A model generated the notes under the pieces. The model was not told the DNA's origin. It made no database searches and was given only the letters and a program-made list of their open reading frames with translations. Both the position numbers and the translations under genes were made by a program. This document shows positions 53,858 through 62,567 of a DNA stretch of 64,000 nucleotides, piece by piece; the stretch's first letter is position 1; each line of letters begins with the position of its first letter. Source of the DNA: Mucilaginibacter paludis DSM 18603 (GTDB taxonomy: Bacteria > Bacteroidota > Bacteroidia > Sphingobacteriales > Sphingobacteriaceae); NCBI RefSeq assembly GCF_000166195.2, contig NZ_CM001403.1:3490432-3554431 (forward strand). Direction: 5' to 3'.

Positions 53858-54841
53858 CTACCGCGCATACTTTTTTACCATGTTTTCAATAATGGAGGCC
53901 GTCTCGTCAGGAAAATTTACTTTGATGATATTATCGTCTTCTACCCAGGCTTTTATTTTAGCTACAAAAGTGTCGTCTATCTCGTGGATAACAGGCACAC
54001 CTAACCTTGATGCCGCCAAAGCGTTGCATTGCTGCTCATATTGATCTTTCATCGGAATCATCACCACTTTTTTTTGCAGAAACAGCGCCTCTGCCGGTCC
54101 TTCAAAGCCGCCACCCGTCAATAAGCCCTCACAACTGGCCATGCTTTGATTAAAGGATTCGTTATTAACCGGGTTAACCTGCACATTACCTTCCTGATAG
54201 GTTGTCTTCTGCCTTTTTGAAAATATCTGCCAGGGTACATCTATTTGTTTCAGGTATTTTACCAGGGTGCGGTCGTCATAAGCGGGCAGATACACCGTAT
54301 AATGGCCCCTATGGCTCGGCTCCAGGTTGCGGATCTGGCTGCGGATAACGGGGGTATGGATAAAATCATCGTACCTGTCAAAATGAAACCCGATGTGATC
54401 ATCTGTTGGCGAATAGTATTTAAAAATCAGTTCGGCAAAATTCCACTTGGCAGGGCGGGGCGTTTTTTTTGATATAAAAGAACATTGATGGCTCAGGGAA
54501 ACTGACTTAACTTTTTGAAGGCGGCAGGCCCATGCTGTTACAGGTTCAAAATCGTTCACAATCAAATCATACTGCTTAAGCGGAATACTACGCATGTCGT
54601 GCCAAAGCTGGCGCAGATCCATGAGCTTAAAGGTGGCCCACTTATCAATACCGCCGGTTTTGCCAAAAACGTAACTGGCACCGTGCAACCGGTATTTAAG
54701 CGGCTGCGGTAACGACATCTCGGCCTCGGTACCGCTTACCAATAAATCCAGCTCACCGTATTGTTGCAACAGAGGGACAATTTCGCGGGCGCGGCTGATA
54801 TGGCCATTGCCCGTTCCCTGTATCGCGTATAGTATTTTCAT
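53858..54841 (-). CDS. GT-B glycosyltransferase (MurG/GT28-like)
   Basis: This is a 327-residue protein. The start at 54841 gives MKILYAIQGTGNGHISRARE, the family's conserved N-terminus; an alternative start at 54868 lies in the promoter box. GNGHISR contacts the acceptor, and LLTGGGFEGPAEAL is the donor-sugar-binding segment of GT-B enzymes. It is probably a cytoplasmic or membrane-associated transferase for an envelope glycolipid. The LpxH-like gene upstream on the same strand supports such a role. Confidence 0.88.
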   Translation of the reverse strand: MKILYAIQGTGNGHISRAREIVPLLQQYGELDLLVSGTEAEMSLPQPLKYRLHGASYVFGKTGGIDKWATFKLMDLRQLWHDMRSIPLKQYDLIVNDFEPVTAWACRLQKVKSVSLSHQCSFISKKTPRPAKWNFAELIFKYYSPTDDHIGFHFDRYDDFIHTPVIRSQIRNLEPSHRGHYTVYLPAYDDRTLVKYLKQIDVPWQIFSKRQKTTYQEGNVQVNPVNNESFNQSMASCEGLLTGGGFEGPAEALFLQKKVVMIPMKDQYEQQCNALAASRLGVPVIHEIDDTFVAKIKAWVEDDNIIKVNFPDETASIIENMVKKYAR

Positions 54842-54865
54842 TAGCTTGTTATCCAAAAGGCCCCG

Positions 54866-54873
54866 CAAAGATA
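54866..54873 (-). promoter_or_regulatory. Bacteroidota -7 box of the glycosyltransferase gene
   Basis: The minus strand reads TATCTTTG, a full match, 24 bases before the ATG at 54841. It overlaps the alternative start at 54868, which argues against that start. Confidence 0.5.
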
Positions 54874-55017
54874 GGTACCTTTAACCAGATTAATTGCTTT
54901 ATTACCCTTTGGCATCCGTAAAATCCTTATCTTCTATTCGCTGTTAAGAAATTAGCGCCATCAATTTGCCCATTCCATTCGTGAAAATTAGTTTCCATTA
55001 GTGGAATTCGTGCCTAT

Positions 55018-55872
55018 TTAATTAGTTTCCTGCTTAAAACGCTCCAAAAGGTCCAGCACATTCATTTTAGCATCCAGATCTTCCGAATCCGTTTTATCGT
55101 CATCCTCGGCTTCTGTTTTAAAATCATCCGGTTGGTATTTATAAATGCTCCAGGTATTATTTTGATATTCCAACGCCGTCAGGCTCTCCACCCAATCGCC
55201 GGAGTTGAGGTACAATACCGAGCCGTCCCTGTCTTCGCCCTTAATTTCCCTGATTTCTGCGTGATGGATATGCCCGCATATCACATAATCATAGCCTTTA
55301 TCTACGGCCAGGTCGGCAGCGGTTTGCTCAAAATGATTGATAAATTTAACGGCGTCCTTAAAGCGGGCCTTTACCTTTTGCGAGAAACTCATTTTAGGCC
55401 GGCCAAGCAATCTGAGGCACCAGTTTACCATACTGTTAATCAGGATCAGGGTATCATACCCAACTGCGCCCAGTTTAGCCAGCCATTTGGAGTGCTGCAT
55501 AGTAACATCAAAAATATCACCATGAAATATCCAGGCCTTTTTGCCGTCGATATTTAACAACACCTTATTTAGCAACTGGAAACTGCCCAGGTTAAAATCG
55601 GCAAACTTGCGCAGCATCTCATCGTGATTACCGGTGAGATAATATACCGGGATTCCTTCGGCTACAAATTTCAGAATGCGGCGTAATACCTTGGTATGCG
55701 CTTCCGGAAAATACGATTTACTAAACTGCCATATATCTATAATATCGCCATTCAGGATCAAAATTTTTGGCTTGATGCTTTTTAGGTACTTCAGCAACTC
55801 GCGGGCTTGGCAACCGTAGGTACCCAGGTGCACATCAGAAATAACAACAATATCAACTTCGCGCTTTACCAT
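55018..55872 (-). CDS. LpxH-like UDP-2,3-diacylglucosamine hydrolase
   Basis: This 284-residue metallophosphoesterase has the motifs SDVHLG (12-17), NGDIID, GNHD, FHGD and GHIHHAEI, the two-metal site of the calcineurin-like family. It resembles the LpxH branch that cleaves UDP-diacylglucosamine to lipid X in lipid A synthesis. The acidic tail EAEDDDKTDSEDLD is unusual for LpxH. The glycosyltransferase gene lies downstream on the same strand after about 180 bases. Confidence 0.88.
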   Translation of the reverse strand: MVKREVDIVVISDVHLGTYGCQARELLKYLKSIKPKILILNGDIIDIWQFSKSYFPEAHTKVLRRILKFVAEGIPVYYLTGNHDEMLRKFADFNLGSFQLLNKVLLNIDGKKAWIFHGDIFDVTMQHSKWLAKLGAVGYDTLILINSMVNWCLRLLGRPKMSFSQKVKARFKDAVKFINHFEQTAADLAVDKGYDYVICGHIHHAEIREIKGEDRDGSVLYLNSGDWVESLTALEYQNNTWSIYKYQPDDFKTEAEDDDKTDSEDLDAKMNVLDLLERFKQETN

Positions 55873-55963
55873 TCAATATTGGGAGGGGGGACAAAATATT
55901 AAGGGTGCATATTTAGTCCGGTTTAAAAAACCGGTTAAATAGTGGAAGTTGCCTTGCTGATAA

Positions 55964-56080
55964 TTAATCGTCGTCTTCGTCGTCATCATTAACTTTGAGC
56001 TCAAAGGGGCTGAAGTAAAAAATGCCAACTAAAACTAACAGCAAGCCAACTTCAAACACATGGATAAATTCCTGATTCAT
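55964..56080 (-). CDS. Putative 38-residue acidic membrane microprotein
   Basis: ATG at 56080 opens MNQEFIHVFEVGLLLVLVGI, then FYFSPFELKVN and a run of aspartate/glutamate ending at the stop in 55964-55966. It has a single hydrophobic segment (about 10-25) followed by an acidic tail. This is the architecture of small bacterial membrane microproteins, but without homology evidence the call is tentative. It lies alone in a 280-base space between the LpxH-like and DinB genes. Confidence 0.45.
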   Translation of the reverse strand: MNQEFIHVFEVGLLLVLVGIFYFSPFELKVNDDDEDDD

Positions 56081-56155
56081 CTTAGTAAGTGTTAAGTGCA
56101 AATATCTGATTAGCAGATTATCTGAATGTTAAGACGCTGTTAATTATGAAAAGTT

Positions 56156-56680
56156 TCAAGCCGACTTAATTTTTTTTTCAATGCGCTCCAATTGCTTTAA
56201 ATGGTGTTTGGTATGAATGCCAATAAACTTAAACCACTGTTTTGCATTGAGCAAACCCAGCCGCGGATGCTTTATTTTGCTAAAGCTGGATGACTTGTTA
56301 ATAACAGGAATTAACTGATCCATGCGGTTTTTTAATTTGATGATGAGATTACGGGCCTCTTCTTTACCTATATTGTTAACTGCGGCCTCTATTTTGGCAG
56401 GAGCTTTGATTTTAAATGGTGGAAAACGACCGGCAAAAAAAATGAGCATGGCAAACCACCCGAGCCTTTTGTTGTCTACCTTACCGGTTCCGTTGGTGCA
56501 TTTTTCAATGGCGATCAACGAGCCGAGATCAGCCTGTAAAATATGCGAATACACCTCGCCGTATGACCATCCGCCACCCGGTGGCATTGCATTAAATTGA
56601 TCGTCGGGAATGGTATCCAAACGGCGGCGATATTCTTTCAGCGTATCTTCAATCAGTTTTTTATCGGCGGCTATACTCAT
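56156..56680 (-). CDS. DinB-superfamily protein
   Basis: This 174-residue helical-bundle protein has candidate metal-binding histidines in YSHILQADL and in IHTKHHLKQL. The N-terminal SYGEVYSHIL and C-terminal WFKFIGIHTKHHLKQ follow the DinB_2 layout. Its start overlaps the end of the YjjG gene by four bases (ATGA), so the two are translationally coupled. The substrate is unknown. Confidence 0.87.
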   Translation of the reverse strand: MSIAADKKLIEDTLKEYRRRLDTIPDDQFNAMPPGGGWSYGEVYSHILQADLGSLIAIEKCTNGTGKVDNKRLGWFAMLIFFAGRFPPFKIKAPAKIEAAVNNIGKEEARNLIIKLKNRMDQLIPVINKSSSFSKIKHPRLGLLNAKQWFKFIGIHTKHHLKQLERIEKKIKSA

Positions 56681-57387
56681 AATAACAAAGCTAATTCATT
56701 TAAATGGGTTATTTGTATCGGTACGTCGGCCGGTTTATCCAGCCCCATGGGGTTAAAATAAATGGCATCCATGCCGAAGCCTTGTGCACCCCGTATATCG
56801 GCCTCAATGCTGTCGCCAATCATTAAACTTTCGTGTTTTTGTGCACCGCCCAGTTTAAGCGCGTGTTCAAAAATTGCTTTATCCGGTTTATTAACGCCCA
56901 CTACTTCGGATATGATCACATTGTCAAAATACCGGCCTATATCAGTTTTAATTACCTTCAGTTCGGTAGATTCTTTAAAGCCGTTGGATATTAAATGCAG
57001 CCGGTAGCGTTGCTGAAGGTATTGCAATGTTTCGTGAGCACCGGGGAACAGGTTGGTTTTTGTAGGGCAAATACGTACATAGTCGTCTTCAAACTGAAGG
57101 GGTATTACATCATGGCTAACGCCCAGATCCAGAAAAGTTTTTTTAAACCGGGTTTCGCGCAGGGTTTCTTTGCTGATGCGGCCCAGATGATAATCAGCCC
57201 AAAGCTGATGATTATTACGGGTATAAGTTTCGATAAACAGCTCGGCCGAGTTTAAGCCCAGTTGATGCAGTTTGTAAACGGCAAATAACTCATGAAGGGT
57301 TTCTTCGGCATTCCGGTCAAAATCCCAGATGGTATGGTCAAGATCAAAAAAGAGGTGCTTGTATTTGAGGGAAGATGCAGAAGGCAT
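56677..57387 (-). CDS. YjjG-family noncanonical pyrimidine nucleotidase (HAD)
   Basis: This 236-residue HAD phosphatase has D15-L-D17 (FFDLDHTIWDFD), the SNG motif in LISNGFKES, the lysine in NKPDKAIFE and the acidic GDSIEADIRG. YjjG-type enzymes dephosphorylate unusual dNMPs and so keep them out of DNA. It is cotranscribed with the DinB-like gene, overlapping it by four bases. Confidence 0.93.
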   Translation of the reverse strand: MPSASSLKYKHLFFDLDHTIWDFDRNAEETLHELFAVYKLHQLGLNSAELFIETYTRNNHQLWADYHLGRISKETLRETRFKKTFLDLGVSHDVIPLQFEDDYVRICPTKTNLFPGAHETLQYLQQRYRLHLISNGFKESTELKVIKTDIGRYFDNVIISEVVGVNKPDKAIFEHALKLGGAQKHESLMIGDSIEADIRGAQGFGMDAIYFNPMGLDKPADVPIQITHLNELALLL

Positions 57388-57456
57388 ATTTAATATTATT
57401 GAACAGGCGACGATGCCGGATACAAAGCTACAACTTGAACGGGAATTACAGAGCGT

Positions 57457-57726
57457 TTACCCTGTTATTAGCGAAGGCAGAAAAAGTTTATTTGTTAGTC
57501 TCTTGTTGGTTAGTTTCTGACCGGATTTTTTTACCAGGTCAACCGATACTTCAATAGCTTGCGCAATTTGTTCATCAGGGAAGTCAAATTGAATGATGAG
57601 ATTTTTCACTAATTTGATTTGTACTTCCTCACGAGCCTGTTCGCGACCTTCTTCACGAGCTTTATTAACCGCATAATCAAGAACATTCTGATTATCCCAT
57701 TTGTATTTTAAGCGGCTATCGTACAT
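57457..57726 (-). CDS. Detached Rpn C-terminal domain copy 2
   Basis: This 89-residue protein begins MYDSRLKYKWDNQNVLDYAV, the same sequence that starts at internal Met229 of the full Rpn protein at 58014-58970, and continues with the coiled charged region (NKAREEGREQAREEVQIKLV) and the DEQIAQAIEVSVDLVKKS end. The C-terminus runs 20 residues past the family end (KLTNKRLTNKLFLPS). No nuclease domain is present. It looks like a tandem duplicate of the C-terminal, possibly antitoxin-like, part of Rpn. It starts six residue-equivalents after the same upstream motif as the other copies. Confidence 0.65.
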   Translation of the reverse strand: MYDSRLKYKWDNQNVLDYAVNKAREEGREQAREEVQIKLVKNLIIQFDFPDEQIAQAIEVSVDLVKKSGQKLTNKRLTNKLFLPSLITG

Positions 57727-57768
57727 CGTTTTTTTCTTAACAGGGCTTAAGAGATAAGGGGCATTAAT

Positions 57769-57966
57769 CTATTTATTTAATTCCGATCTGATTTTTTTTA
57801 CCAGGTCCACCGATACTTCAGCGGCACTTGCAGCCTGTTCAGTAGATAAGCCAATGTGAGCAATAAGATTTTTGACTAATTTAACGCGTTCTTCTTCACG
57901 GGCCTTAACCGCATAATCAAGAACATTCTGATTGTCCCATTTGTATTTTAAGCTGCTATCGTACAT
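57769..57966 (-). CDS. Detached Rpn C-terminal domain copy 1
   Basis: This 65-residue protein begins MYDSSLKYKWDNQNVLDYAV and ends VDLVKKIRSELNK, as does the full Rpn protein, but the charged coil between them is much shorter (KAREEERVKLV). It is separated from the full gene by 47 bases that themselves resemble the sequence upstream of Met229. Being in frame and intact argues for selection or recency. It might encode a stand-alone Rpn inhibitor. Confidence 0.65.
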   Translation of the reverse strand: MYDSSLKYKWDNQNVLDYAVKAREEERVKLVKNLIAHIGLSTEQAASAAEVSVDLVKKIRSELNK

Positions 57967-58013
57967 CGTTTTTTCAGGGTTTGAAAGAGATAAAGAAAAA
58001 TGGATGTGTTAAT

Positions 58014-58970
58014 CTATTTATTCAGTTCCGATCGGATTTTCTTTACTAAGTCCACAGATAGCTCAGCTGCGCTTGCGGCTTGTTCATCAGATAAGCCAAT
58101 TTGAGCAATAAGGTTTTTAACTAATTGGATTTGTGCTTCTTCGCGACCTTTCTTTAGCCCCCTTTCAACACCTTTTTCAATGCCTTCTTCAATACCCTCT
58201 TCTCGTCCCTTTTCACGAGCCTTATTAACCGCATAATCAAGAACATTCTGATTGTCCCATTTGTATTTTAAGCTGCTATCGTACATCGTTTTTTCCTCCT
58301 TGCTTAAGTTACTATATTCGGCTATGCTAAATAGTTTTTCAAATATGGGTTTCCGCAGGTAAACCGGTATTTTATCCATGCTACTCATGTTTTTTAACAC
58401 ATATAGCCATCTGTCTAAGTCAGTCGCCAGTTCGTTTTCCCTTTTTACAAATTTAACTAATTCTATATAGGTATAACCCAGCTTATCGTAAAATATTTCG
58501 CCAGTGTGCCTGTTACACAAGCAAATATCATACAGATATTCTTGTTGCGGGCCGTTCTCTAAGGTAAAATCCTCTAATAAGGCAATCAGATATACTTCCG
58601 TCAGGTTGTATCCCCATGCTTTCCGGTTACCTTTAGGAGCCTGATCACTGATGAGGCGGGATGTATAAAACAGGGCCCGTTCTTTGAAGTATCCTTGCCT
58701 GCCCCGCTGCACTTCAATTAAAAATTGCTCTCCGTTTATCCCTGTGCACAACAAATCAAATATGGCAGCGCCCTCATCTTTCAGGTCGCCGGGATGTTCG
58801 TTCTTGTTGTATATCAGGTCTGCGATGTGCTTACGGCCTCTGAACACCTCGTTTAAAAAAGCAATGAGCAAATCTTTGTTAGGTTCGCTGCCAAAAATTT
58901 TCTTAAACGCAAAATCAACTAAAGGATCGATGTATCTTGTGGTTACTGGAGTGTTATTTTGAGGCATCAA
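58014..58970 (-). CDS. Rpn/PD-(D/E)XK nuclease-family protein
   Basis: This 318-residue recombination-promoting nuclease-like (PDDEXK transposase-like, TIGR01784-type) protein has probable catalytic residues D72 (IFDLLC) and E86-x-Q88 (FLIEVQRG) in the N-terminal half. Met229 (MYDSSLKYKW) opens a C-terminal domain with a charged repeat region (REKGREEGIEEGIEKGVERG). An AAGGAGG sequence lies just upstream of Met229, so an internal product of 90 residues is likely, similar to the short intragenic antitoxins known for E. coli RpnA-type genes. Two detached copies of this domain follow. Confidence 0.9.
   Translation of the reverse strand: MMPQNNTPVTTRYIDPLVDFAFKKIFGSEPNKDLLIAFLNEVFRGRKHIADLIYNKNEHPGDLKDEGAAIFDLLCTGINGEQFLIEVQRGRQGYFKERALFYTSRLISDQAPKGNRKAWGYNLTEVYLIALLEDFTLENGPQQEYLYDICLCNRHTGEIFYDKLGYTYIELVKFVKRENELATDLDRWLYVLKNMSSMDKIPVYLRKPIFEKLFSIAEYSNLSKEEKTMYDSSLKYKWDNQNVLDYAVNKAREKGREEGIEEGIEKGVERGLKKGREEAQIQLVKNLIAQIGLSDEQAASAAELSVDLVKKIRSELNK
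58295..58301 (-). promoter_or_regulatory. Internal ribosome-binding site of the Rpn gene
   Basis: The minus strand reads AAGGAGG, eight bases before the ATG of Met229 (58286). Strong Shine-Dalgarno sites are uncommon in this genome, so it suggests an internal translation start for the C-terminal domain. Confidence 0.5.
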
Positions 58971-59717
58971 TCAAATATAAAATTTATCCTTTTGGTTTGA
59001 TGTTTGCCCCTATATAATTTGTCGCTTAATCGATAAATATGGCTGTATGACGAATAGCGTGGGTAAAATAGTTATAGTTTGTCCGCTGGAATTCCAAGCC
59101 GTAATTTGTAATAGAATAAAATCCCATTTACTTTGCTGCTTTTTTGATGAAAAATAAACCAGTAAATTACAGTTTATAATGACGTACTGTTAAGTTTTTG
59201 ATTGTCAATACTAAATCCCTCTCCATCATGTCATCCCGACGCGAGGAGGGATCTTTTAAAAGCGGTAAGTATGCATCATATTAGGTGCGCTGATTATCAA
59301 TGTGCTATCTTTGCTCCGACAATCAGTATTCTTAAATTAGAGCATCGGCACGCTCAATCGCCGCGCGAAGGGCTGTTACTTTTGTCTTGACACAAAAGGT
59401 AACCAAAAAGTCAAGACTGCCCGATCCTTCCACCCACAAGCCAAACCCGGCCCGGCGTGCAGTCTGGCCTTTGCGCACTTTGCCTGTGCACCGGAGAAGA
59501 TCATGGAGGTTCAAAACGTCATTGCTATTTTTTTGGCTGGCCGAATCTGTCACTTACGAAGATATAGAATATTGATAATCAAGAGTTAATTAAAAAATAC
59601 GATCTTAAAACAATAGTGAAATTTCACCAAAAATATCATTAGCAAAATCTTGACTTAGCCTATGATTTACAAATCGAATTTTTAGTGCCTATACAAAACG
59701 TAATAGAGCCATAAATA
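58971..59717 (-). repeat. Gene-free spacer with composite intergenic repeat, copy E
   Basis: From about 59085 to 59560 the composite repeat is inverted relative to copy A: GTTTGTCCGCTGGAATTCCA, AGTAAATTACAGTTTATAAT, TGTCATCCCGACGCGAGGAG, TAGGTGCGCTGATTATCAAT, AATCAGTATTCTTAAAT, CATCGGCACGCTCAATCGCC, GTCTTGACACAAAAGGTAAC, GCCCGGCGTGCAGTC. It is the fullest copy besides A, 48 kb away. The remainder (59570-59717) is AT-rich and unrecognised. Confidence 0.75.
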
Positions 59718-62462
59718 TTATAATCCGCGTTTCCGTTTTACAGTTTTGCGCGGTTCGGATTTATCGTCCCATTGGTACTGTTTAGCCATTTTGGCTACCC
59801 GTTCCTCAAGAGATTCGGTGGTGAATTTCTCCCGGCCTAAACTATCCACCAGGATGGGGAAGGCAAAAGGGGTAGGCCTTTCTGTATGTTTAATAATTAT
59901 TTTTTGTTTTTGGATGCGCTGTAAGGCCGCGCGTAACCTAAATTCTTCTAACTGAAAAGCCAGAGCTTCGTTGTAAGCCTGCCGCACCAGTAGGTTGTTG
60001 GGCTCATATTCGCTGAACACATCAAATAATAACGACGACGAAGCCTGCAGGTGCCTCCCTTTTACCGGTTGCCCGGGATAGCCGGTAAATATCAATCCTC
60101 CGATATGGGCTATATCGCGGAAACGCCGCTTGGCCATCTCGTTAGCGTTCAAGCTGTGCTGTATATCGTCCAGCAGGTTATCAATGGTAAATAAATCTTT
60201 TTTCAATGCTTCACGTACCGGAAAATCATCGTCGGTAAGCAGTTCGAAACCATAATCGTTCATGGCGATAGAGAAGCTGGATTTTTTAATTTTCGAGATA
60301 CGATAGGCCAATAAAGATGCCATCCCTTCGTGCACCAGCCTGCCTTCAAAAGGATAGAAAAATAAATGATGGCCTTCCCGCGATTCAAAAATTTCTATCA
60401 AAAACTCGTCGCTGCGCGGCAGATGCGATACGCGGGCCTGTATTTCAAACAAGGGTTTTAAGGCCTTTACCTCTACATCCTGCTCTATACCCTGAGCTAC
60501 CTCGTCCAGCTTAAACCTCAATACCGCCGACAATTGCGACGACAAAGGCATCCGTCCACCCATCCAGCTTGGGATCATGCCTTTTTTTGCATTTGATTTT
60601 TTTACAAAGGCCGTCATTTCTTTAATACGTACAAACTCCAGGCTCCGCCCCGCAAACCAAAAGTTATCGCCCTCTTTCAGCCTCGAAATAAACGACTCTT
60701 CGATAGTGCCCAGGCTGCCGCCGCTAAGCCATTTAACACGGATACTCACATCGCTGGTAATGGTGCCTATGCTTAGCCGGTGGCGCATAGCTACCCGGCG
60801 GCTATTTACTTTATACAAGCCGTTTTCAACTTCAACCTTTAAAAACTCATCGTACTGGGCCAACGTTTTGCCGCCATTGGTAATAAAATCAAGCAGCTCG
60901 TTAAACTCGCTGCGTTTCAGGTCGGCGTAGCAGAAAGTAGTTTTCAACTCCTTAAAAAGCGCATCGGCGCGAAACCCGTCTGATACGGCCAGTGTAACCA
61001 TATACTGGAGCAATACATCCAGGGCCAATATCACCGGATCGCGGCTTTCATATACGCCGTTTTTGAGGGCTTGTTTCAGCGCGGCTCCTTCCAATAATTC
61101 CAGGGAATGCGTAGGTACAAAATAAGCTTTAGAGATAGCACCCGGATGGTGCCCGCTCCGCCCGGCGCGCTGCATAAAACGGGCTACACCTTTGGGGCTG
61201 CCAATCTGTACTACGGTATCCACCGGCCTGAAATCAACACCCAGGTCAAGGCTCGATGTGCAAACCACTACTTTCAACGCCTCGTTATGTAAAGCTTGTT
61301 CTACCCAGTTTCGGATCTCGTTATCCAGCGAGCCATGGTGCATAGCCATAATACCCGCATATTCCGGATATTGATCTAATATAGCATGGTACCAAATCTC
61401 CGACTGGGAACGGGTGTTGGTAAAAATAAGCGTGGTTTTACTTTTAGCTACAATCTCCATTACCTGCGGCAACAGCTTAACGCCGATATGCCCCGCCCAG
61501 GAGTAAGTTTCTACATTCTCCGGGATAACGGATTCTATCACAATCTTTTTTTCCAGCTTAGCGCGTACCATTTTGATCTGCTCGGGCGGGATGTTATTGC
61601 CCAGCAATACCTCGGCGGCCTGCTCCAGGTTGCCGATAGTGGCGCTGATACCCCATATTTTTAGTCTTGAGTCCGGAGCCGGGAGTCTTGAGTCTTGAGT
61701 GGGGAGTTGGGGATTTTTATTGGAAGGCGATAGTTCAACTATGCTATTGCTATTTTGTTCTTTAGTTTTTGAATTGTGGTCGGGCCTATCCCACCAGTTC
61801 TCCGTTCCTGGCTCAGGACCCTGAACTCCCGGCTCCAGACTCAAACCTCCAGACTCAGGGCTCCGAACTCCGGACTCCGGACGAAAGACTCCCCACTCAT
61901 CCCTCAATCCCTTCAACCTTGATAAACCCAGTTCAACCTGTACGCCGCGCTTGGTGCCTAATAGCTCATGCCACTCATCAATAACAACTACTTGCAGGTT
62001 TTTAAACAGGTTGGGATAATCCTTTTGGGCCAGCATCAGGTGCAAACTCTCCGGAGTTGTTAGCAGTACTTCCGGGAGTTTTTTACGAAGGGCCTGTTTT
62101 TCGGCGGCGGAGGTATCGCCGGTACGGGTGGCAATTTTCCAGGGGATGCCCAGGTCGTCGCATGCGGATTGCATGGCCTTGCGGATATCGTTAGTGAGGG
62201 CCCGTAAGGGTGTTATCCAAAGCATCAGCAAACCATTATTTTGCCAGGTTTTATAATCGGTGGGGTGGCGGTTAATATATTCCTCTAAAAAAGGCAGAAA
62301 CATGGCAAACGTTTTACCGCTTCCGGTAGGTGCGTTAAGCAGGCCCGAATTTCCGGAGAGGTAAACCTCCTCCATCTCACGCTGAAAGGCAAACTGTTCC
62401 CAATTTTTATCAAGAAACCATTGGTGGATAATTTGCTGTCCTGGAGTGCGCATCATTAACAT
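59718..62462 (-). CDS. Ligase-associated DNA damage response DEXH helicase with repeat-derived insertion
   Basis: This 914-residue superfamily 2 helicase of the Lhr-type, ligase-associated group has Walker A APTGSGKT (44-51), DEWH (162-165), SATIGN (273-278) and GRSGHHPGA of motif VI. Between DEWH and SAT, residues ~187-267 are a foreign-looking stretch (RPESGVRSPESGG, SLEPGVQGPEPGT, QLPTQDSRLPAPDSRL) that is a translation of the ACTCCCGACTCAGG-type intergenic repeat. Normal family members go straight from GLxRL to WGxSATIGN. The frame is kept. The usual partner genes (ligase, exonuclease, PdeM) are not adjacent here. Confidence 0.93.
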   Translation of the reverse strand: MLMMRTPGQQIIHQWFLDKNWEQFAFQREMEEVYLSGNSGLLNAPTGSGKTFAMFLPFLEEYINRHPTDYKTWQNNGLLMLWITPLRALTNDIRKAMQSACDDLGIPWKIATRTGDTSAAEKQALRKKLPEVLLTTPESLHLMLAQKDYPNLFKNLQVVVIDEWHELLGTKRGVQVELGLSRLKGLRDEWGVFRPESGVRSPESGGLSLEPGVQGPEPGTENWWDRPDHNSKTKEQNSNSIVELSPSNKNPQLPTQDSRLPAPDSRLKIWGISATIGNLEQAAEVLLGNNIPPEQIKMVRAKLEKKIVIESVIPENVETYSWAGHIGVKLLPQVMEIVAKSKTTLIFTNTRSQSEIWYHAILDQYPEYAGIMAMHHGSLDNEIRNWVEQALHNEALKVVVCTSSLDLGVDFRPVDTVVQIGSPKGVARFMQRAGRSGHHPGAISKAYFVPTHSLELLEGAALKQALKNGVYESRDPVILALDVLLQYMVTLAVSDGFRADALFKELKTTFCYADLKRSEFNELLDFITNGGKTLAQYDEFLKVEVENGLYKVNSRRVAMRHRLSIGTITSDVSIRVKWLSGGSLGTIEESFISRLKEGDNFWFAGRSLEFVRIKEMTAFVKKSNAKKGMIPSWMGGRMPLSSQLSAVLRFKLDEVAQGIEQDVEVKALKPLFEIQARVSHLPRSDEFLIEIFESREGHHLFFYPFEGRLVHEGMASLLAYRISKIKKSSFSIAMNDYGFELLTDDDFPVREALKKDLFTIDNLLDDIQHSLNANEMAKRRFRDIAHIGGLIFTGYPGQPVKGRHLQASSSLLFDVFSEYEPNNLLVRQAYNEALAFQLEEFRLRAALQRIQKQKIIIKHTERPTPFAFPILVDSLGREKFTTESLEERVAKMAKQYQWDDKSEPRKTVKRKRGL
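61655..61905. repeat. Intergenic-type repeat inside the helicase gene
   Basis: The left arm (about 61660-61710) reads CTTGAGTCCGGAGCCGGGAG and CTTGAGTCTTGAGTGGGGAG; the right arm (about 61800-61900) reads CTCCCGGCTCCAGACTC, CAGACTCAGGGCTCCGAAC and ACTCCCCACTC. The arms are roughly inverted, around a ~90-base unique middle. They match the degenerate repeat next to uvrB (25013-25099). The reading frame passes through all of it. Confidence 0.75.
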
Positions 62463-62503
62463 ACAATGTAAAGAATAATTTGCTTGTATCTAACCAAAAT
62501 AAA

Positions 62504-62530
62504 AAAGTCCCGCTATTAAAACGGGACTTT
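62504..62530 (-). terminator. Terminator of the M16 peptidase gene
   Basis: On the minus strand AAAGTCCCG and CGGGACTTT pair (9 bases, 9-base loop), followed by TTTTTTATTTT. It lies 38 bases after the M16 stop and 42 bases before the helicase start, insulating the two. Confidence 0.85.
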
Positions 62531-62567
62531 GATTTGACTAATAAACTTTTTGCAGGCAAATTGATTG

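Noticed and set aside
59332..59575. Opposing ~60-70 residue frames in repeat copy E
   Set aside because: Repeat-derived; no conserved start or domain.
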